In this document: positions 59,226 to 64,000 of the stretch, one piece after another | How positions within the stretch are numbered: position 1 is the first letter of the stretch | Layout of the letters: the number at the start of each line of letters is the position of its first letter | DNA from: an uncultured Eubacteriales bacterium | GTDB taxonomy: Bacteria; Bacillota; Clostridia; Oscillospirales; Acutalibacteraceae | DNA: 64,000 bases | NCBI GenBank assembly: GCA_934457415.1 | Contig: CAKSHM010000003.1 | Span: 124,001-188,000, forward strand | Reading direction: 5' to 3' | Notes under the pieces: generated by a model | Told to the model about the DNA's origin: nothing | Seen by the model: the letters and a program-made list of their open reading frames with translations, nothing else | Database searches by the model: none | Program-made: the position numbers and the translations under genes

Positions 59226-60408
59226 ACAAATTCTTTCCTTTCACTATAACCTCATCATAAATTCTTAAAACATTTGAATTGCTTTTTACCTGCTCGCAGA
59301 TTATATAATCGCCTGTATTATAAATAACGTTTACCTCTACGAACTTTACGTTTATCCCCGACAAAACATAAACTCCGGTTTTGCCGTCAACAACCCTTAG
59401 TGCTTTTTTCGGAACTCTGAGTCCCGCATAGGTTTTACTTATAACCTTCATGCTTCCGGTTCTTAAAACGGCAAGCGAGCTGTTCATTTGCTCGCACGAA
59501 AAAATTATTACCGCCTTTTGCGAATTGTCGGAAATATTTATGCTTTTTACTTTTACGGGCAGATGCTGACCCGATTTTAAATTTGTGTTTATTGTAAGAG
59601 AATCGCCCTCTTTGAATTTAAGCGATTCGTTTATACCGACAGGAGCCGCGATATACCACTCATAATCCGAAACAATTTTTCCTATCCCGTTTTCCGGCTG
59701 CGCCTGAGGCTTAAGCTTTTTAAAAAAAGCGTCGTCTATCTCGGAAATACTGTCTGCCGTGAGAACATTTTCGTATCCGTCAAGCGCAGAAACGAAATAT
59801 CCGGATTCCGCCGCCGTTATTTTTGCTTTAGGAGCAGGAAGGGTTGCCTGAAGAGAAGAAAGCTCGCTCTTAAGATTATTTAAATTCTCGGTAAAATCGG
59901 TCTGGTCGCCCGTTGCGCTGCTGCGGCGGTTAAGAGAGGAAAGAAAAGCATTTATAAATTCCTTGCTGCCCGAAAAATTCCCGCCCGCACAGCTTCTTTG
60001 CATTTCATTCAAAGCCGAGGTTACCTTATTGTTAATCTGGTCGATATCGGCGGCTTTATTATCGTTATACCCCTGAATTTCCTCAATGTCGGCAATCTGA
60101 TTTTTAACTGTTTCTATTTTCGAGTTTATAACAGAGGCGGCAGAAGAATCATAAACATAGGCTATCACGCCGTCCTTTGATACTCTTTCCCCGTCGGAAA
60201 CAGCATAATGAAGAGAGCCGCTTTGGGTATAGGTTACGGGAATTTCCTTTCTTATGACATATCCTGTAAGCTCCAAGCCGTCCGAGCTTTCGAAATATTC
60301 GGCGCTTGCGGTCGTTATCGGCTTATAAAGAGATGAATAAAGCTGATGAATTACAAAAACGGATATAAAAAGGACTAAAAATACCTTTAATACCGTATTC
60401 CCTTTCAT
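59203..60408 (-). CDS. HlyD-like membrane-fusion/adaptor protein
   Basis: Single-pass anchored protein, 401 residues: one N-terminal helix (about 7-27), then a lipoyl/barrel-sandwich domain split by a coiled coil (about 95-185), and beta domains that end in VNVIYNTGDYIICEQVKSN. No ABC or RND partner is next to it. It occurs near division genes in other Clostridia, so a cell-envelope rather than export role is possible. Overlaps miaA by 4 nt. Confidence 0.82.
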   Translation of the reverse strand: MKGNTVLKVFLVLFISVFVIHQLYSSLYKPITTASAEYFESSDGLELTGYVIRKEIPVTYTQSGSLHYAVSDGERVSKDGVIAYVYDSSAASVINSKIETVKNQIADIEEIQGYNDNKAADIDQINNKVTSALNEMQRSCAGGNFSGSKEFINAFLSSLNRRSSATGDQTDFTENLNNLKSELSSLQATLPAPKAKITAAESGYFVSALDGYENVLTADSISEIDDAFFKKLKPQAQPENGIGKIVSDYEWYIAAPVGINESLKFKEGDSLTINTNLKSGQHLPVKVKSINISDNSQKAVIIFSCEQMNSSLAVLRTGSMKVISKTYAGLRVPKKALRVVDGKTGVYVLSGINVKFVEVNVIYNTGDYIICEQVKSNSNVLRIYDEVIVKGKNLYDGKVVS

Positions 60409-61355
60409 TGCTTTTCAACTCCCTTTTCTTCTAAAATTTCTTTTGCTTTTTCAAATATTTCTTCTTCTGTATTCAAATCGGGATAAAGCCAGATTATTCT
60501 TTCGTCCCTGTTAAACCAGCTGAGCTGCCTTTTTGCGTATCTGCGTGTCGCGCGCTTTAAATTCTCGGTACATTCACTTAAAAGTTCCCTGTTTTCAAAA
60601 TATCCGAAAAATTCCTTATGCCCTATCGCCTGAGCGGCGCCTCCGGAATTTTCTTTATTTAAAAATGCTTTTCTTGCCTCCTCCAAAAGTCCGCGCTCTA
60701 ACATTTTTTCGACCCTTAAATCAATTCTTTCGTAAAGCTTTTGCCTGTCCGAAAATTTAAGACCCAAAAGAATATATTCATATTCGTTTTCTTCTTTTCT
60801 TGATATCCTGTTTAATTCAGTCACGGTTTTTCCGGTGGAATAATAAAGTTCAAGCGCTCTGATTATTCTTCTCGTATTATTAGGGTGAAGCCTCAACGCT
60901 GTTTCGGGATCGAATTTATTAAGCTCGTCAATTAAGCTTTGCGCACCCTCTTTTTCACATCTGTCTTCAAGCCTTTTTCTTAAATCAAAATCGGTATCCG
61001 CTTCGCAAAAACGGATATTGTCGGCAAGAGAGGAAATATAAAGCCCTGTCCCTCCAACTAAAAACGGAATTTTGCCCACTTTTATAATATCTGAAATTTC
61101 TTTTCTTGCAAGGGTACAGTAATCGGCGGCGTTAAAGCTTAATTCAGGGTCTAAAAACTCAAAAAGCCTGTGTCTTATGCCCTGCTTTTCCTCAGCTGTC
61201 GGAGCGGCGGAGGCAATAGGCATATTTTTATAAATCTGCATTGAGTCGGCACAAATTATTTCTCCGCCGAATTCCTTTGCGAGCTTTACCGAAAGCTCCG
61301 TTTTGCCCGACGCCGTAGGTCCTAAAACACAGACAACCTTTTTCTTATCGCTCAT
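60405..61355 (-). CDS. miaA: tRNA dimethylallyltransferase
   Basis: Adds the isopentenyl group to A37 of tRNAs reading UNN codons. 316 residues: P-loop GPTASGKTELSVKLA, catalytic Asp in CADSMQIYKNMPIASA, and the substrate-channel RRIIRALELYYSTGK. Overlaps mutL by 4 nt (ATGA). Confidence 0.97.
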   Translation of the reverse strand: MSDKKKVVCVLGPTASGKTELSVKLAKEFGGEIICADSMQIYKNMPIASAAPTAEEKQGIRHRLFEFLDPELSFNAADYCTLARKEISDIIKVGKIPFLVGGTGLYISSLADNIRFCEADTDFDLRKRLEDRCEKEGAQSLIDELNKFDPETALRLHPNNTRRIIRALELYYSTGKTVTELNRISRKEENEYEYILLGLKFSDRQKLYERIDLRVEKMLERGLLEEARKAFLNKENSGGAAQAIGHKEFFGYFENRELLSECTENLKRATRRYAKRQLSWFNRDERIIWLYPDLNTEEEIFEKAKEILEEKGVEKQ

Positions 61356-63241
61356 TGTATTCTTTTAAACTGCCTTTCCAAATCCCTTTTGGAAAGCTCA
61401 TAGGCTACCGGTCTTCCGTGCGGGCAGTAGAAAACCTCTCTGTCGCTTAAAACTTTTTTTGCAAGGCTCAACATTTCTTCCGGCGGCGTCGTAAAATTGG
61501 CTTTAATTGCCGCCTTGCAGGCAACAGTATGCAAAATATCCTCTTTTAAATCGTTTGAAACGGCTGTTCCGCCGCATTGAAACAGTCTTGCCGCGGCGGT
61601 AACGGTTTCGGCTATGTCCTCTTTCCTTAAAACCGACGGAACGGCTCTTACCACCACCGACATATTGCCGAAATCCTCTATCTCAAAGCCCGCCTTTTCA
61701 AACTCCTTAAGATTTTCGCAGACGGCGGAATAAATCGCAGGCTCAAGAGAAAGGCTTCTCGGTTCGAGCAGCGCCTGAGAGGAAACGGCGGCGCTTTTTA
61801 AAAGCTCATTGAAAATTATTCTTTCGTGCGCCGCATGCTTATCTATTATAAAAACGCTTTCGCCCTTTTCGACTATTATATATGTTCTGAATGCTTCGCC
61901 GATAAGCCTTACCTCGGCAATGGGAGCCTTTAACGGCTCTTCTTTCGGCTCTTCCTTAAGTCTTACCTCGGCTGCCGGCATTTTTATTTCGGGTTCTTCT
62001 TTTGTGTCAGGCGGGTTCACATTTATTTCTTCTCTTTTCGGAATTACAATATCGTCCCTTAAAAAAAACGGTGTGCTGTCCTGTTTAAAATTAAGCACCG
62101 AGGGCTTAATTTCGCTAAGCCCGGGTTTTACAGCCTCGGTTTTTTTCTCAATATGTATCGGAGCCGAGGTCTGAAAAAACTTTTCATAGCTTACCGTATC
62201 GGGAGACGGAATTGCTTTTTTGATTCCTCCGATATTTATTTGCGGTCTTGTATCGTTAGAAAAGATTGAAGCCTTGACAGAGGAATACACCGCGTCGAAA
62301 ATTCTTTTTTCATCGGAAAATCTTACCTCTGTTTTTGCCGGATGAACATTAACGTCAACGCTTGAAAACGGCACCGTAAGGTTTAAAACAAAGCTCGGAA
62401 ACTTTCCTGTCATAGAGCTGTTCTTATAAGCCTGCTCAACCGCTGCGCAGACTGTTCCCGAGCGGACAAAGCGACCGTTTAAAAATGTATACTGCCCCGC
62501 TCTCGACTGCCTGCAAAAAACAGGCTTGCAGACATAGCCCGAAACCGAAATTCCGTTTACCTCACTGTTAACAGGGATAAGAGAAGAGGCAAATTCTCTT
62601 CCCAATACCGAATAAATGGCGGCTTTAAGGTCGCCGTTTCCCGAAGTTATAAATTCCGTTTTGGATTCTCTTATAAATTTAAAGGCAATTTCGGGGTGGG
62701 AAAGCGCGGCTCTTTGCATAACCGCCGCAACAGCGTTACCCTCGGAAAAATCCTTTTTCAGGAACTTCATACGTGCCGGCGTATTATAAAAAAGGTCGCG
62801 GATAATAAGGGTCGTTCCCTTTTCGGCTCCGCATTCGTCGTAAATAATCTCCGCTCCGCCCTCGATTATATAGTGAGTTCCGGTTTCTTCCGATTCGGTT
62901 TTTGTGAACATTTCGACCCTTGAAACGCTGCCTGCCGCCGCAAGCGCCTCGCCGCGGAAGCCTAAGGAAGAAATTGCGTCAAGATCCTTGGCATCTTTTA
63001 TTTTGCTCGTCGCATGGCTCACAAACGCAAGCGGAACGTCCTCGCGGTCTATTCCGCAGCCGTCGTCCGTGATTCTGATATAAGAAATACCGCCGCGGCG
63101 GATTTCCACCGTTATATGTTTGGATTTTGCGTCAATAGAATTTTCAACCGCTTCTTTAACTGCCGACGCAGGTCTTTCTACGACCTCGCCCGCTGAAATA
63201 AGCTCGAAAACATCCTTCGGCAAAAGATTTATCCTCGGCAT
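61352..63241 (-). CDS. mutL: DNA mismatch repair protein MutL
   Basis: ATPase and probable nicking endonuclease, 629 residues. GHKL motifs are AVKEAVENSIDAKSKHITVE, DDGCGI and GFRGEAL; a proline/glutamate-rich linker (about 340-450) follows. The C-terminal metal motif reads DKHAAHERIIFNE (about residue 475) where DQHA-x2-E-x4-E is the consensus, so the last Glu is shifted by one. ACKAAIKAN and CPHGRPVAYEL are present. It lies 58 nt after mutS. Confidence 0.96.
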   Translation of the reverse strand: MPRINLLPKDVFELISAGEVVERPASAVKEAVENSIDAKSKHITVEIRRGGISYIRITDDGCGIDREDVPLAFVSHATSKIKDAKDLDAISSLGFRGEALAAAGSVSRVEMFTKTESEETGTHYIIEGGAEIIYDECGAEKGTTLIIRDLFYNTPARMKFLKKDFSEGNAVAAVMQRAALSHPEIAFKFIRESKTEFITSGNGDLKAAIYSVLGREFASSLIPVNSEVNGISVSGYVCKPVFCRQSRAGQYTFLNGRFVRSGTVCAAVEQAYKNSSMTGKFPSFVLNLTVPFSSVDVNVHPAKTEVRFSDEKRIFDAVYSSVKASIFSNDTRPQINIGGIKKAIPSPDTVSYEKFFQTSAPIHIEKKTEAVKPGLSEIKPSVLNFKQDSTPFFLRDDIVIPKREEINVNPPDTKEEPEIKMPAAEVRLKEEPKEEPLKAPIAEVRLIGEAFRTYIIVEKGESVFIIDKHAAHERIIFNELLKSAAVSSQALLEPRSLSLEPAIYSAVCENLKEFEKAGFEIEDFGNMSVVVRAVPSVLRKEDIAETVTAAARLFQCGGTAVSNDLKEDILHTVACKAAIKANFTTPPEEMLSLAKKVLSDREVFYCPHGRPVAYELSKRDLERQFKRIQ

Positions 63242-63298
63242 TTTATATCACTTCCCTGTTTTTAAACATCAGCCTGTTTTTTTCCTCAGGCAAACTTA

Positions 63299-64000
63299 TT
63301 AAGCCCTTTGTTCTCTGGCCTTTTTACAAAGACCGTTTAAAACGCCCAGCGCCTCGATCGGCGTTAAGGTATCGACATCAATTCTTTTAAGCTCACTGCC
63401 GATTTCTTCCATATTGCTGCATTTTTCGGGTATTATCTCATTAGCGGCTGTCTTAAAGCTGTTTTCCCCGCCTTTTTCTTCAGCGCTTTTTAAAATTTCT
63501 CTTGCGCGTATGATTACTTCGTCGGGAATACCGCTGAGCTTTGCAACCTCTATTCCGTAGCTCTCGTCAGCTCCGCCTCTTACTATTCTTCTTAAAAAGA
63601 TTATATCATCGCCGTGTTTTTTAACAGCAATATTATAATTTTTAACGCCCTCAAGCTCGGTTTCCATAACAGTAAGCTCATGATAATGGGTTGCGAAAAG
63701 CGATTTTGCTCCTATTTTATTTTTATCGGCGATAAATTCAAGCACCGCTCTTGCTATTGACATTCCGTCGAAAGTGGAGGTTCCTCTCCCGATTTCGTCT
63801 AATATAAGCAGGCTTTTATTTGTCGCATTTTTAAGAATTGAGGCAACCTCGCTCATCTCAACCATAAAGGTGGATTTTCCGCTCGCAAGATCATCGGACG
63901 CACCGACTCTTGTATACACCGCGTCAACAATTCCGATTTTTGCTTCTCTTGCGGGAACAAAAGAACCTACCTGCGCCATAATTGTTATAATGGCAACCTG
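63299..64000 (-). CDS. mutS: DNA mismatch repair protein MutS (partial, N-terminus off the right edge)
   Basis: C-terminal ATPase and dimerisation part of MutS, about 234 residues visible. It shows QVAIITIMAQVGSFVPA, which follows the Walker A just beyond the edge, then Walker B LLILDEIGRGTSTFDGM, FATHYHELT and the helix-turn-helix SGIPDEVIIRAREIL. The reading frame is open to base 64000. mutS-mutL-miaA is a common operon order. Confidence 0.97.
   Translation of the reverse strand, partial: QVAIITIMAQVGSFVPAREAKIGIVDAVYTRVGASDDLASGKSTFMVEMSEVASILKNATNKSLLILDEIGRGTSTFDGMSIARAVLEFIADKNKIGAKSLFATHYHELTVMETELEGVKNYNIAVKKHGDDIIFLRRIVRGGADESYGIEVAKLSGIPDEVIIRAREILKSAEEKGGENSFKTAANEIIPEKCSNMEEIGSELKRIDVDTLTPIEALGVLNGLCKKAREQRA

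Overview
This 64 kb window reads as a chromosomal segment of a low- to mid-GC Gram-positive anaerobe of the class Clostridia, most likely near Ruminococcaceae/Oscillospiraceae (inference). Support: AGGAGG ribosome binding sites, TTGACA/TATAAT promoters, a zinc-type S14, a KOW-domain gene between map and infA, a transketolase split into two genes, a PFL/ACT pair, RqcH, SepF-YlmH-DivIVA, and a LexA box of the Firmicutes type. The genus cannot be fixed from the sequence alone.

Layout. 1-4.1 kb: an HtrA-type protease (cut by the left edge), then rpsO and pnp. 4.1-10.6 kb, minus strand: a MATE transporter, the metNIQ ABC importer behind a 240-nt leader holding a cysteine-rich mini-ORF and an intrinsic terminator, then PFL, ACT and a DUF2975-like membrane protein. 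10.6-19.6 kb, plus strand: a compact and apparently intact phage head-building cassette (terminase small and large, mini membrane protein, scaffold, capsid with an Ig-like domain, portal, connector, large tail-nozzle-like protein) followed by a GHL10-type lipoprotein; no integrase, replication, tail-fibre or lysis gene is present. 19.6-35.5 kb, minus strand: a complete S10-spc-alpha ribosomal super-operon, rpsJ to rplQ, with secY, adk, map, infA and rpoA, a structured leader and a structured rplQ 3' UTR. 35.5-44 kb, minus strand: a sugar-phosphate isomerase-like protein, RqcH, TrmK, DUF1858, a YhaM-like nuclease, purA, queT, rnhA, lexA and a split TauE/SafE pair. 44-51.4 kb, plus strand: hydrolase, membrane-anchored MurF-like ligase, Ddl, a cation diffusion facilitator and an amino-acid ABC importer. 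51.4-52.1 kb: a divergent DUF6809/Xre pair with three operators. 52.4-64 kb, minus strand: split transketolase, HAD, RluA, LspA, DivIVA, YlmH, SepF, PLPBP, HlyD-like adaptor, MiaA, MutL and MutS (cut by the right edge).

The strongest candidates for something new are the cysteine-rich attenuator in front of metNIQ, the tail-less phage head cassette beside the alpha operon, the folded element in the rplQ 3' UTR, and a dispersed intergenic repeat family whose two long copies show compensatory changes in one stem and carry tandem TCTA heptads.
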